18,799 bases of DNA, from the NCBI GenBank assembly GCA_027050975.1, contig JALUAR010000092.1, forward strand, positions 1 through 18,799, read 5' to 3'. The notes below the pieces were generated by a model, which was not told where the DNA came from, did no database searches, and saw only the letters and a program-made list of their open reading frames with translations. Shown piece by piece: positions 1-6,904 of the stretch. The translations under genes were made by a program, and so were the position numbers. How positions within the stretch are numbered: position 1 is the stretch's first letter; the number at the start of each line of letters is the position of its first letter. Source of the stretch: Thermodesulfovibrio sp. Lineage in GTDB: Bacteria > Nitrospirota > Thermodesulfovibrionia > Thermodesulfovibrionales > JdFR-85.

Positions 1-322
1 TGCGTATGAGTTTGTACTGCGGAAGAGGGAGGTAATAGGAGGAGGTCTATTTGCAGAGAGGAGGGCCCATGTAGTGAGTGAGCCACTGGAGGTAGCCCTG
101 AGGTATGAGCATTTTGATGATGATGGAATGAGTGATGACCTTGGAATTTGGACAGTAAAAGACCGTTACAGTGCTGGAGCAAGATACAGTTTCTACAATG
201 ATGAGACCTCAGGGCTTAATGCCTTTGTGGCAGGTGAGTACAGGCGGACGGAGTTCAGGACAGAGGGAGATATGAAGGATAGTAACGACGAGGTTTATAT
301 CCGACTGGGAGTGGATTTTTAA
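1..322 (+). CDS. Outer-membrane beta-barrel protein, C-terminal end (partial)
   Basis: The reading frame is open from base 2 and stops at 320-322, so the gene starts before the window. About 106 residues are visible. They alternate polar and hydrophobic/aromatic residues in short strands separated by acidic, turn-rich stretches (VALRYEHFDDDG, YSAGARYSFYND, FVAGEYRRTEF). The protein ends VYIRLGVDF, with a terminal phenylalanine and alternating hydrophobics, which is the classical C-terminal signal read by the outer-membrane assembly machinery. The family cannot be named from this piece; a porin or substrate-specific channel is plausible. A GTG at 74 lies in frame but is unlikely to be the start, because the barrel-like sequence continues upstream. 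Only 71 bases separate it from the chelatase gene, on the same strand, so it may supply the outer-membrane step for the metal/tetrapyrrole cluster; that link is inference. Confidence 0.7.
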   Translation, partial: AYEFVLRKREVIGGGLFAERRAHVVSEPLEVALRYEHFDDDGMSDDLGIWTVKDRYSAGARYSFYNDETSGLNAFVAGEYRRTEFRTEGDMKDSNDEVYIRLGVDF

Positions 323-393
323 TTGGCTTTCGGTGAAACGCTGAAGGCTTCAGAACTTAAAGCATAAAAAATTAAATGCAAGGAGGTATTTCA

Positions 394-1359
394 ATGAATA
401 GACTTTTTTCAAGCATTCTGGTATTTGCAGGTTTGTTAATATTTCTATTAACATCCAGTTCATCAGCAATGATGAAGACCATGACTTTAAAGAAAGACCC
501 GGCCATAGTGATTGCCGCCTTCGGCACAACAACAAAGGCTATGGTAACCTTTGACTTCTTTGAGGAGCAGCTAAGAAAGGAACTGCCTGACAGGTACAAG
601 AATTACAGGATCGAATGGGCCTTTACCTCAGAGATAGTCAGAGAAAGGGCAAACAAAAAGTTCAAAAAGGCAGGAATCAACAAGCGTTTCAAGAGCCTTG
701 CTCAGGTTATATCCGATCTTGAGGATGAAGGCTACAGAAAGATCGTGGTACAGCCCCTTCATATATTCCCAGGGATTGAATACGAGAGTGTATTAAGGAT
801 GGTTGAAGGACTTAGAGAGGCCTTTCAGGATTTCGATTTGAGAATAAAAGTGGGCGCTCCCCTTCTGACTCACTGGGAAGATCTGGAAACAACAGTAGAG
901 GCATTAAAAGAAGAGCTATTACCACCTTCGGAGGGCTGTAACATACTTGTTGCCCATGGCACAGGAGAGACAATGAACGGTGCAAACATTACTTATCTTG
1001 GACTGGAGAGAATAGTCAATGCTTATTATGATAATGTGTTAATTGGCTCAGTTGAAGGGATACAGACCAGAACAGAGGCCCTTTCAAGAGCAAAAAAATG
1101 CAAGGGGAAAAAGATAAGATTCGTTCCCTTTATGTTTGTGGCCGGTGACCATATAATGAACGATATAATGGGCCAGGAGCCTGATGAGGATGGCGAACTG
1201 TCCTGGGCACTTGAGATGCAGAAAGCAGGTTTCGAGGTTGATGCGCCGACAGTTAAGTATAAAGGGAAGGAGTATTTTAAGGGGCTCGGCTTTTATCCGG
1301 TGATAAACAGGGTGTTTATTAAGAGCATAGTAAGGACACTTAAAAAGTTTGAAAGATAA
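394..1359 (+). CDS. cbiK: Sirohydrochlorin cobaltochelatase CbiK, exported (CbiK-P type)
   Basis: This class II chelatase inserts Co2+ (or Fe2+) into sirohydrochlorin, the early step of anaerobic cobalamin synthesis. The ATG at 394 is chosen because AAGGAGG lies seven bases upstream; an ATG at 376 precedes that site. The product is 321 residues. The N-terminus (MNRLFSSILVFAGLLIFLL, then SSSSA) is a Sec signal peptide, so the enzyme should be periplasmic, unlike cytoplasmic CbiK of Salmonella. The mature part begins with the family strand AIVIAAFGTT, then has VVQPLHIFPG, LVAHGTGE (His188), GSVEG (Glu221) and FVAGDHIMNDIMG (His253). The Glu-to-His spacing of 32 matches the metal ligands of known CbiK proteins. 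Desulfovibrio has a comparable periplasmic CbiK, thought to serve metal or heme transport rather than only B12 synthesis. Metal preference cannot be read from the sequence. Confidence 0.9.
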   Translation: MNRLFSSILVFAGLLIFLLTSSSSAMMKTMTLKKDPAIVIAAFGTTTKAMVTFDFFEEQLRKELPDRYKNYRIEWAFTSEIVRERANKKFKKAGINKRFKSLAQVISDLEDEGYRKIVVQPLHIFPGIEYESVLRMVEGLREAFQDFDLRIKVGAPLLTHWEDLETTVEALKEELLPPSEGCNILVAHGTGETMNGANITYLGLERIVNAYYDNVLIGSVEGIQTRTEALSRAKKCKGKKIRFVPFMFVAGDHIMNDIMGQEPDEDGELSWALEMQKAGFEVDAPTVKYKGKEYFKGLGFYPVINRVFIKSIVRTLKKFER

Positions 1360-1373
1360 ACAAATGATATTAC

Positions 1374-1400
1374 CCCGGGACAGAAGATATCTGTCCCGGG
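1374..1400 (+). terminator. Strong hairpin after cbiK, no clear U-tract
   Basis: CCCGGGACAG (1374-1383) pairs perfectly with CTGTCCCGGG (1391-1400); one more A-T pair leaves a five-base loop. It lies 14 bases after the cbiK stop and about 40 bases before the next gene. The following bases (tatcttaaaa) hold no run of U, so it is a weak candidate for an intrinsic terminator. It could instead be a 3'-end stabiliser or processing site that separates cbiK levels from the downstream genes. Confidence 0.5.
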
Positions 1401-1442
1401 TATCTTAAAATCAAAGAATACAAAAATACAGAGCTTGTGTAA

Positions 1443-1994
1443 ATGTCTCCTGAGACAAAGAAATTGTTGAGAAATATTCATAGATGGGGTGGTCTTGTTC
1501 TTACCATCTTTGTGATCTTTTACTGTTTTACCGGTATACTGCTGAATCACAGAAAGGACTTTGATTACTTTATAATCAAGAAAAGAAGCGAATCTACAGT
1601 TCCTGTAAGTGACATAAAAAGATTGAGGAAGTTTATTGATTTCTACAAGGCACAGATTAATAGAAAAGACGATCCCACTGTTATTAAGATCAAAAACGGA
1701 AAGATCATAGAGTTTCTTTACGGCTCTCACGGAAAGACAACTTTTATAATAGATCCATTGAAAGGCCGGATGGAAAAAATAGAAAAGATACCAGCCCAGC
1801 CCTGGGCCTGGCTTAACAGACTTCACAAGGCTTTTAAGACGGCGGACATATGGATATTTGTTACAGATGCTGTATCTGTAATTCTAATTTTAGTTACAAT
1901 AACTGGATTGTTTATATTCAGATACAGAAAACTGGACTATACACTGATAGTGCTGGGACTGGTAATTTTTGTCCTGGCAGCTATCATGGCATGA
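1443..1994 (+). CDS. Small PepSY-type transmembrane protein
   Basis: The product is 183 residues. It begins RNIHRWGGLVLTIFVIFYCF and TGILLNH, the typical first helix of PepSY-TM proteins with a histidine at each end (His13, His36). A soluble segment of about 95 residues follows (PTVIKIKNGKIIEFLYG and FIIDPLKGRMEKI resemble PepSY strands). After the motif NRLHKAFK (His128) come two further helices at about 136-159 and 166-182. The histidines flanking the helices resemble those of PepSY proteins that act as heme-containing inner-membrane reductases for ferric-siderophore uptake (FpvG-like). A stop codon lies directly before the ATG at 1443, so this is the first usable start, although no good ribosome site precedes it. 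The next gene starts 10 bases after its stop. A reductase or accessory role in metal-tetrapyrrole handling is inference. Confidence 0.7.
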   Translation: MSPETKKLLRNIHRWGGLVLTIFVIFYCFTGILLNHRKDFDYFIIKKRSESTVPVSDIKRLRKFIDFYKAQINRKDDPTVIKIKNGKIIEFLYGSHGKTTFIIDPLKGRMEKIEKIPAQPWAWLNRLHKAFKTADIWIFVTDAVSVILILVTITGLFIFRYRKLDYTLIVLGLVIFVLAAIMA

Positions 1995-2004
1995 TGAGGG
2001 TGAG

Positions 2005-2856
2005 ATGAAGGAGATTCTGAAGGTTAAAGGATTGGTTCGTAAATTCGGCGATAAGACCGCTGTGGCCGGAGTGGATTTCTCTATCCAGGAAGGTGAATTC
2101 GTAGGTCTTTTAGGTCCTAACGGCGCTGGCAAAACCACCACAATAAGGATGCTAACGGGGCTTTTGAAGCCTACCGAAGGAGAGGTGTTTTATTATGGTA
2201 AAGACTTCTCCAGACATGCAAAGGAGGCAAAGGGGTTTATCGGGGTAGTGCATCAGTACAGTAACCTGGATCGTGATCTTACTGCTTATGAAAATCTCTA
2301 TCTTCATTGCATTCTGCACGGGATACCAAAGGAGGAACGAAACTCCCGGATTGAGGAGTCACTTGAGTTTGCAGGACTTGCCGAGCATAGAGACAGGCAG
2401 GTAAAAACCTTTTCAGGCGGTATGAAGAGAAGGCTTGTTATCGTAAGGGCCCTGCTTCATGAGCCGAAGATACTCTTTCTTGATGAGCCCACAGTAGGAC
2501 TTGATCCGCAGATAAGGCGGTCTCTGTGGGATCTTATTGTGAAGGTAAACCAGTTAAAGAGCATGGCTATTCTTCTTACCACCCATTATATAGAAGAGGC
2601 GGAGCGGCTCTGCCAGCGTGTGATGATCATAAACAGGGGAAAGATTATATCATCAGGCTCTCCGGAGGAACTGAAAAAGGATCTTGGCAGATACGTCCTT
2701 GAGGTATTCCATGAAGACCATATTGAGGAGAGATTTTACAATACAAGGGAGGAGGCTCTGGAGGAGTTGAAAAAATGTACGCTCTCAAGCAGGATAAGGG
2801 AGGTAACCTTAGAGGATGTTTTTCTTAAGCTTACAGGCAGGAGGATAAATGTTTAA
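2005..2856 (+). CDS. ABC-2 type transporter, ATP-binding subunit
   Basis: The product is a 283-residue nucleotide-binding subunit of the DrrA/CcmA class. The sequence shows Walker A GPNGAGKTT (37-45), the Q-loop Gln84, signature FSGGMKRRL (from 136), Walker B ILFLDE (156-161) and the H-loop His194 in TTHYIEEAE. A C-terminal extension of about 60 residues (from ELKKDLGRY) is usual for this exporter class. ATG 2005 is preceded by GAGGGTGAG; an in-frame TTG at 1969 would add 12 residues overlapping the PepSY gene and is less likely. The gene overlaps the following permease gene by eight bases, so the two surely form one transporter. Related systems mostly export lipids, drugs or heme-like compounds; the substrate here is unknown, and the context suggests a tetrapyrrole or metal-related molecule. 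Confidence 0.88.
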   Translation: MKEILKVKGLVRKFGDKTAVAGVDFSIQEGEFVGLLGPNGAGKTTTIRMLTGLLKPTEGEVFYYGKDFSRHAKEAKGFIGVVHQYSNLDRDLTAYENLYLHCILHGIPKEERNSRIEESLEFAGLAEHRDRQVKTFSGGMKRRLVIVRALLHEPKILFLDEPTVGLDPQIRRSLWDLIVKVNQLKSMAILLTTHYIEEAERLCQRVMIINRGKIISSGSPEELKKDLGRYVLEVFHEDHIEERFYNTREEALEELKKCTLSSRIREVTLEDVFLKLTGRRINV

Positions 2857-3586
2857 CGGTATAAAAGGTGTTCTTTACAGGGAATTGAATGTCTATAAGA
2901 AGAGGGCAAGAAAGCAGATTCTTGCATCCTCTTTGTCGCCCCTTCTTTTCTTGATAGCCTTCGGATGGGGCTTTGGTGATAAGGTCGTGGCAGGAGGTAT
3001 GCCCTATATCACATTTCTCATACCAGGGCTGATAACCATGAGTAGTCTGAACCAGAGCTACGGTATTGCCCAGGAGATAAATATTACAAGATTTTACTTC
3101 CACCTTTTTGATGAATACCTTATTGCTCCGATAACGTATATGGAGATAGTGCTTGGAGAGGTTTTGTATGGAATGTTCAAGGGACTACTGAGTACCCTGC
3201 TTATTTTCGTTTATGCAGTGTTGTTTAAGGTTCAGCTGATTCTGTCACCACTGTTTTTTGCAGCCATAATCATTCATACCTTTCTGTTTGCCTCTCTGGG
3301 CACTACAATGGCAATGATAGTGAGGGATCATGGTTCTCAGGCCACTGTTAATACCTTTGTTATCACTCCCATGATATTTCTCTGCGGCACCTTTTTCCCG
3401 GTGGACAAGCTACCCTATTTATTCAAACTTATAGTATATGTTCTCCCCCTTACATATAGCACGAAGGTTATCAGGGCATCATTGACAGGCGGAGATGTGA
3501 ACCTTCTGTATTTCTCCCTGATGATTCTTTTTGCAGGACTGTTTTTCTGTACTGCCTATTTTGCAGTAAAGAGGGTGGAAGCGTGA
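2849..3586 (+). CDS. ABC-2 type transporter, permease subunit
   Basis: The product is a 245-residue inner-membrane protein. The N-terminus is amphipathic and basic (YRELNVYKKRARKQI) and is followed by about six hydrophobic segments: near residues 27-45, 50-70, 105-130, 135-160, 165-190 and 220-240. The order and length fit ABC-2 permeases; the stretch MIFLCGTFFPVDKLP before the fifth segment is the characteristic loop of this family, and the protein ends AVKRVEA. Its ATG at 2849 lies inside the end of the ATPase gene, and its stop TGA overlaps the GTG start of the next gene by four bases, so translation is likely coupled along the cluster. Export is the usual direction for this family, which is odd beside a complete importer. 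No substrate can be named. Confidence 0.82.
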   Translation: MFNGIKGVLYRELNVYKKRARKQILASSLSPLLFLIAFGWGFGDKVVAGGMPYITFLIPGLITMSSLNQSYGIAQEINITRFYFHLFDEYLIAPITYMEIVLGEVLYGMFKGLLSTLLIFVYAVLFKVQLILSPLFFAAIIIHTFLFASLGTTMAMIVRDHGSQATVNTFVITPMIFLCGTFFPVDKLPYLFKLIVYVLPLTYSTKVIRASLTGGDVNLLYFSLMILFAGLFFCTAYFAVKRVEA

Positions 3587-4590
3587 AACGTAAGTCGGAA
3601 GTCAGAAGTCGGAGATCGGAATTTTATGGTTCCGGTATAGCTGTTTCCCTGCTGGCGGTATTACTGGTTGTTGTTTCCATTGTTGCTGTTATGAAGGGAG
3701 CAGTAAAGATCGATTTCTTTGGTATGTCAGAGATAGAGAGGGAGATTCTGTTTTATGTAAGAGTGCCTCGTGTTTTTATGGCTGGCCTTGTAGGTTCTGC
3801 TCTTGCATTCAGCGGTGTGCTGTTCCAGTATGTGATGAAAAATCCGCTGGCTGATTCCTTTACCACCGGAGTCTCTGCCTCCTCTGCAATGGGTGCTGTA
3901 ATTGCAATTATGCTGGGTCTGGGTGTGGTGATACCCCTGTTTGCCCTGGCAGGCGGAATCATAGGATTGATTGCGGTATATAAGATTGCCTCTGTCAGAG
4001 GAAGAGTTCAGCCGATTACCATGCTACTTGCAGGTATCGTTATTAGCACCTTTTCCTCTGCAACAATTAGTTTTATGAAATTCCTGAGTGACGATGCCGT
4101 AAGTTCGATAATATTCTGGTTAATGGGAGGGTTTCAATCCGCCTCGGTCAAAAAGGTGGCTATCCTTGGGTTCGTAATAGCGCTGTCTTATCTCATGATA
4201 AGAAGGGACTATCTCAGTCTGGATATCATATGTTTTGATGACACTACTGCAGTGTCAAGCGGGGTATCTGTTGAGAGGCTTCGGAGGAAGGCATTCTTTG
4301 TTGCTGCACTGCTTACCGCATTCAGCGTGGGATATGCAGGTATTATCGGCTTTGTGGGGTTGATAGTTCCCCATATTATCAGGCTTTTAAGATTCGTTAA
4401 AGCTTCGGAGTTGATTCCCCTGAGTCTTCTGGGAGGTGCCTTTTTCATGATTCTGAATGACCTTATTGCAAGGACAATACTTGCCGAGGGGCAGGAGCTT
4501 CCCGTTGGCATAATAACCTCCTCAGTGGGAGGTGTGTTTTTTCTTTACCTGTTAATAAAAAGAAAGAAGGAGCTTTATTATTTTGATTGA
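3583..4590 (+). CDS. FecCD/BtuC-family importer permease
   Basis: The product is a 335-residue permease of type II ABC importers for iron-siderophores, heme, cobalamin or cobalt-corrinoids. Recognisable family motifs are FYVRVPRVFMAGLVGSALAF, SGVLFQYVMKNPLADSF and TTGVSASSAMGA near the N-terminus, and GFVGLIVPHIIRLLRF near residue 255. The usual late segment follows (LGGAFFMILNDLIARTI, then PVGIITSSVGGVFFLYLL). About nine to ten helices are expected. The start is a GTG overlapping the previous stop, with GAGGGTGG upstream. The first 16 residues (MKRKSEVRSRRSEFYG) are encoded by a heptamer-repeat element and are not typical of the family, which suggests an insertion at the 5' end. The gene overlaps the ATPase gene by eight bases. 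Substrate type cannot be separated between heme/cobalamin and siderophore from the sequence. Confidence 0.9.
   Translation: MKRKSEVRSRRSEFYGSGIAVSLLAVLLVVVSIVAVMKGAVKIDFFGMSEIEREILFYVRVPRVFMAGLVGSALAFSGVLFQYVMKNPLADSFTTGVSASSAMGAVIAIMLGLGVVIPLFALAGGIIGLIAVYKIASVRGRVQPITMLLAGIVISTFSSATISFMKFLSDDAVSSIIFWLMGGFQSASVKKVAILGFVIALSYLMIRRDYLSLDIICFDDTTAVSSGVSVERLRRKAFFVAALLTAFSVGYAGIIGFVGLIVPHIIRLLRFVKASELIPLSLLGGAFFMILNDLIARTILAEGQELPVGIITSSVGGVFFLYLLIKRKKELYYFD
3592..3636 (+). repeat. Heptamer-repeat plus palindrome element, copy 1
   Basis: Four degenerate 7-mers follow each other: AAGTCGG, AAGTCAG, AAGTCGG, AGATCGG (3592-3619). They run into a palindrome, ATCGGAA (3615-3621) pairing with TTCCGGT (3630-3636, one wobble), with an eight-base loop. 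The element begins two codons after the GTG start of the permease gene and is translated as the Lys/Arg/Ser-rich N-terminus. Aligned without gaps to copy 3 (10052-10081), 26 of 30 bases are identical. Confidence 0.7.
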
Positions 4591-5338
4591 GCTAAAAGAA
4601 ATAACCGCCATGCAGGGAGAGTTCAGACTCTCCGTAGAGAGTCTGTTGCTGAAGAGGGGAGATTTTGTTGCTGTCCTCGGCAATAACGGAAGCGGTAAGT
4701 CTACCTTTCTATCAGTACTTGCCGGATTGAAGAAGTTCAAGGGTGGGTACATGCTTGATGGAGAAGAGTTCCGTGGTCTTTCGTCAAGGATGAGGCATAG
4801 AATAATAAGCCTTCTTCCTCAACAGACCAGTCTGAACATGCCCTTTGACGTCCATTACGTTGTTCTTACGGGAAGATATCCTCATACCGATGGCAGAGGC
4901 TACAGAGATGAAGACATGGAGGCAACAGAGAGAGTTCTCAGGGAGTTTGATATCTTCCATCTGAGGGACAGGCAGTTTAACGAACTCTCCGGCGGAGAAA
5001 AGCAGAGAGTTCTTCTTGCAAGAGTTATCAACAGGGATTCTCCGGTTATACTCCTTGACGAACCCTTAAGCGGAATAGACCTCAGACATCAGCATGATAC
5101 TCTGGATTTACTGAAGAGGCTGAGTAAGGATAGAGTGATTCTTATGGTTGTTCATGATATATCACTGGCTGTGAGAGAGTTTGATCGATTTCTCTTTTTT
5201 GTGCAGGGTGCTCTTGCATATGATCTCTCAAAAAGAGAACTTGACGAGGAAAGACTTTCTCGTGTCTTTGGAGTGAAGGTGAGTTTCATAAGGCATGAGA
5301 GAGGAATATTTGTATACACAGAGGGAGGTAACGGATGA
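4583..5338 (+). CDS. Importer ATP-binding subunit (FepC/BtuD type)
   Basis: The product is a 251-residue ATPase that powers the FecCD-type importer. It shows Walker A GNNGSGKST (33-41), the Q-loop (LLPQQTS, about 80), signature LSGGEKQRV (135-143), Walker B VILLDEPLSGID (155-166) and H-loop His191 in VVHDIS. The start is a TTG at 4583, eight bases inside the end of the permease gene, with AAGAAGGAG upstream; it gives the family N-terminus MIELKEIT. An ATG at 4610 would cut off the first beta-strand. The stop overlaps the ATG of the binding-protein gene by four bases. The regular D-loop and length give no sign of degeneration. It belongs with the permease before it and the binding protein after it. 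Confidence 0.9.
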   Translation: MIELKEITAMQGEFRLSVESLLLKRGDFVAVLGNNGSGKSTFLSVLAGLKKFKGGYMLDGEEFRGLSSRMRHRIISLLPQQTSLNMPFDVHYVVLTGRYPHTDGRGYRDEDMEATERVLREFDIFHLRDRQFNELSGGEKQRVLLARVINRDSPVILLDEPLSGIDLRHQHDTLDLLKRLSKDRVILMVVHDISLAVREFDRFLFFVQGALAYDLSKRELDEERLSRVFGVKVSFIRHERGIFVYTEGGNG

Positions 5339-6201
5339 AGTCAGGTGTCAAAAGTCAGAAGTCAGAAGGATACCCCAAAAGATCTCTGATTTTTTGGGGT
5401 AGAAGAGTCGGAAGATTTATCTTTTTGCAGGTTTTAACTCTAACATTATTTTTCTCATTCATTGGCGTTTCCCATGCCTATAATAGGATTGTGGTTCTTT
5501 ATGCAGCAGCAAGTCCCGTATTAAAGGAGCTTAAGGCAGGGGATAAAGTGGTGGGTGTTACTCGTACTGACAGGACCTTTGACAATGTCACACGAGTTGG
5601 TTCACATCTAAGGCCGAATATCGAACTGCTGAAGGCCCTGAAACCGGATCTTATAGTAGCTGGTTCCAAAAGGGCTTTTCCCGAGAGTTTTTCAAAAGAA
5701 CTGAAAGTGGATGTATTTTACTTTGACCCCAGGACCCTTGATGAGATACTTGTGAAGATTAAGAAATTAGGTGATCTGCTGGACAGAAAGAAGGAGGCGA
5801 CCACCCTTGTACATAGACTTAAAGAGAAACTATCGGAGATAAAGCCTTTAAATAAAAGACCAACTGTCATATACGAAATCAGTGCAAGACCTCTTAAAGT
5901 GGCAGGAAGTCGAAGCATTATCACATCAATAATTGAGCGTGCTGGAGGAATCAATTTGGTTACCGTTAAGAAAAAACATGTCCTTATATCTCCCGAAAAG
6001 GTGATCAAGCTGGCTCCGGAGATATATATCTATCAGGTGGGCCCGATGAATAAGAATCCGGAGCATCCGAAAAAAAGAGAGTTCTTCAGATCACTGAAAA
6101 GCAGGGTGATAAGAGTGGATGAATACGAGTTTGCAAGACCTGGTATAAATGCCTTTGATGCAGTGTTGGAACTTAACAGGATATTTTCTGAGATAGAATA
6201 A
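5335..6201 (+). CDS. Periplasmic substrate-binding protein (BtuF/FepB/TroA type)
   Basis: The product is a 288-residue binding protein of cluster A-II, which delivers iron chelates, heme or corrinoids to FecCD permeases. The mature part starts around residue 49 with YNRIVVLYAAASPVLKEL. It continues with DKVVGVTRTD, then VGSHLRPNIELLKALKPDLI, then the long backbone helix (TLDEILVKIKKLGDLL) and the second lobe, with GSRSIITSIIERAGGINLV and SPEKVIKLAPEIYIYQVG. The signal peptide core is FIFLQVLTLTLFFSFIGVSHA (28-48). ATG 5335 is supported by GGGAGGTAACGG directly upstream and by the four-base overlap with the ATPase stop. The signal has an unusually long n-region of about 27 residues (MKSGVKSQKSEGYPKRSLIF...), encoded by the heptamer/palindrome element. 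No lipobox cysteine is seen, so it is probably soluble rather than a lipoprotein. Confidence 0.88.
   Translation: MKSGVKSQKSEGYPKRSLIFWGRRVGRFIFLQVLTLTLFFSFIGVSHAYNRIVVLYAAASPVLKELKAGDKVVGVTRTDRTFDNVTRVGSHLRPNIELLKALKPDLIVAGSKRAFPESFSKELKVDVFYFDPRTLDEILVKIKKLGDLLDRKKEATTLVHRLKEKLSEIKPLNKRPTVIYEISARPLKVAGSRSIITSIIERAGGINLVTVKKKHVLISPEKVIKLAPEIYIYQVGPMNKNPEHPKKREFFRSLKSRVIRVDEYEFARPGINAFDAVLELNRIFSEIE
5338..5415 (+). repeat. Heptamer-repeat plus palindrome element, copy 2
   Basis: Degenerate heptamers AAGTCAG, GTGTCAA, AAGTCAG, AAGTCAG start directly after the ATG of the binding-protein gene. A hairpin follows: TACCCCAAAA (5371-5380) pairs with TTTTGGGGTA (5392-5401), and four inner pairs extend it to a 14-bp stem with a three-base loop. 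A further half-copy, AGAGTCGGAAG, follows at 5404-5414. The whole element is translated in frame as the n-region of the signal peptide. It is more diverged from copy 1 than copy 3 is (22 of 30 bases match). Confidence 0.7.
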
Positions 6202-6220
6202 ATTAAGGAAGGAGTGGAAA

Positions 6221-6904
6221 ATGACGGTTTATTCAATAGGACTTGGTCCCGGTGATCATGAACTACTGACCATAAAGGCAAAGAGAATACTTGAAGAGTC
6301 AGATATTGTAGTGGTCCCCCAGTCTGATTCAAAGGGAAGGAGCGTTGCAAAGGAAATTATTCTTAATTATATTAACAAGTCAAAGATCTTCATGTACTAT
6401 ATCCCTATGACTAACGACAAGGAGGAACTCTCCAGAAGATATCAGGAACTGGCAGAAATAATCAGGAGACATTGCAGTGAAGGTAAAAAGGTATGTTATG
6501 TAACAATGGGTGATCCCACGATCTATAGCACCTCAAACTATCTTACAGAGAGACTGAAAAAACTTAATATTCAGGTAAAACATATCCCTGGAATAAGCTC
6601 TGTTAATGCTGCATCAACACTTCTGGGAGTGCCGCTCTGCATCAAGGGCGAGAACTTTGGAGTATATGAGATGCCATCCTCTACGGAGAAGGCTGTTGAG
6701 TTTATCAATCGTCACCCCACAACGGTTTTCATGAAGGTGGACAGGCGATTGCCTGTGCTGATAGAGGCTATTAAAAAGGTATCACCACGCTCAGCCTATC
6801 TGGCAAAAAGATTAGGGTTAGAGGATGAGGAGGTCTATGATCTGCTTAATGGTGGAGCACCTAAGGAAGGTGTCTATCTGTCCATTGCGGTGATTAAAAA
6901 GTAG
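6221..6904 (+). CDS. cbiL: Cobalt-factor II / precorrin-2 C20-methyltransferase CbiL
   Basis: CbiL transfers a methyl group from S-adenosylmethionine to C20 of cobalt-factor II (cobalt-sirohydrochlorin) in the cytoplasm, the step after CbiK in anaerobic cobalamin synthesis. The 227-residue protein has the tetrapyrrole methylase fold: SIGLGPGDHELLTIKA (5-20, SAM/substrate loop), VCYVTMGDPTIYSTSNYL in the middle, HIPGISSVNAAS, and the C-terminal domain with TTVFMKVDRRLP. Its length is usual for the family. ATG 6221 is preceded by AAGGAAGGAG with good spacing, 19 bases after the binding-protein stop, so it probably ends this operon. The stop lies inside the convergent M16 gene. Its presence beside cbiK supports cobalt-sirohydrochlorin as an intermediate of the cluster. 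A CobI-type precorrin-2 enzyme is the alternative. Confidence 0.88.
   Translation: MTVYSIGLGPGDHELLTIKAKRILEESDIVVVPQSDSKGRSVAKEIILNYINKSKIFMYYIPMTNDKEELSRRYQELAEIIRRHCSEGKKVCYVTMGDPTIYSTSNYLTERLKKLNIQVKHIPGISSVNAASTLLGVPLCIKGENFGVYEMPSSTEKAVEFINRHPTTVFMKVDRRLPVLIEAIKKVSPRSAYLAKRLGLEDEEVYDLLNGGAPKEGVYLSIAVIKK

Noticed and set aside
323..393. Cobalamin riboswitch before cbiK
   Set aside because: Only 71 bases are available and no B12-box-like conserved sequence is seen; CTGAA-GGC-TTCAG at 341-353 is a trivial hairpin. A riboswitch upstream of the window cannot be judged.
1293..1826. Open frame of 177 codons on the - strand
   Set aside because: It lies opposite the cbiK end and most of the PepSY gene, has no ribosome site, and its protein has no coherent features.
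3592..3621. Short regularly repeated units resembling a CRISPR array
   Set aside because: Units are seven bases long, directly tandem, degenerate and without spacers; no cas genes are present.
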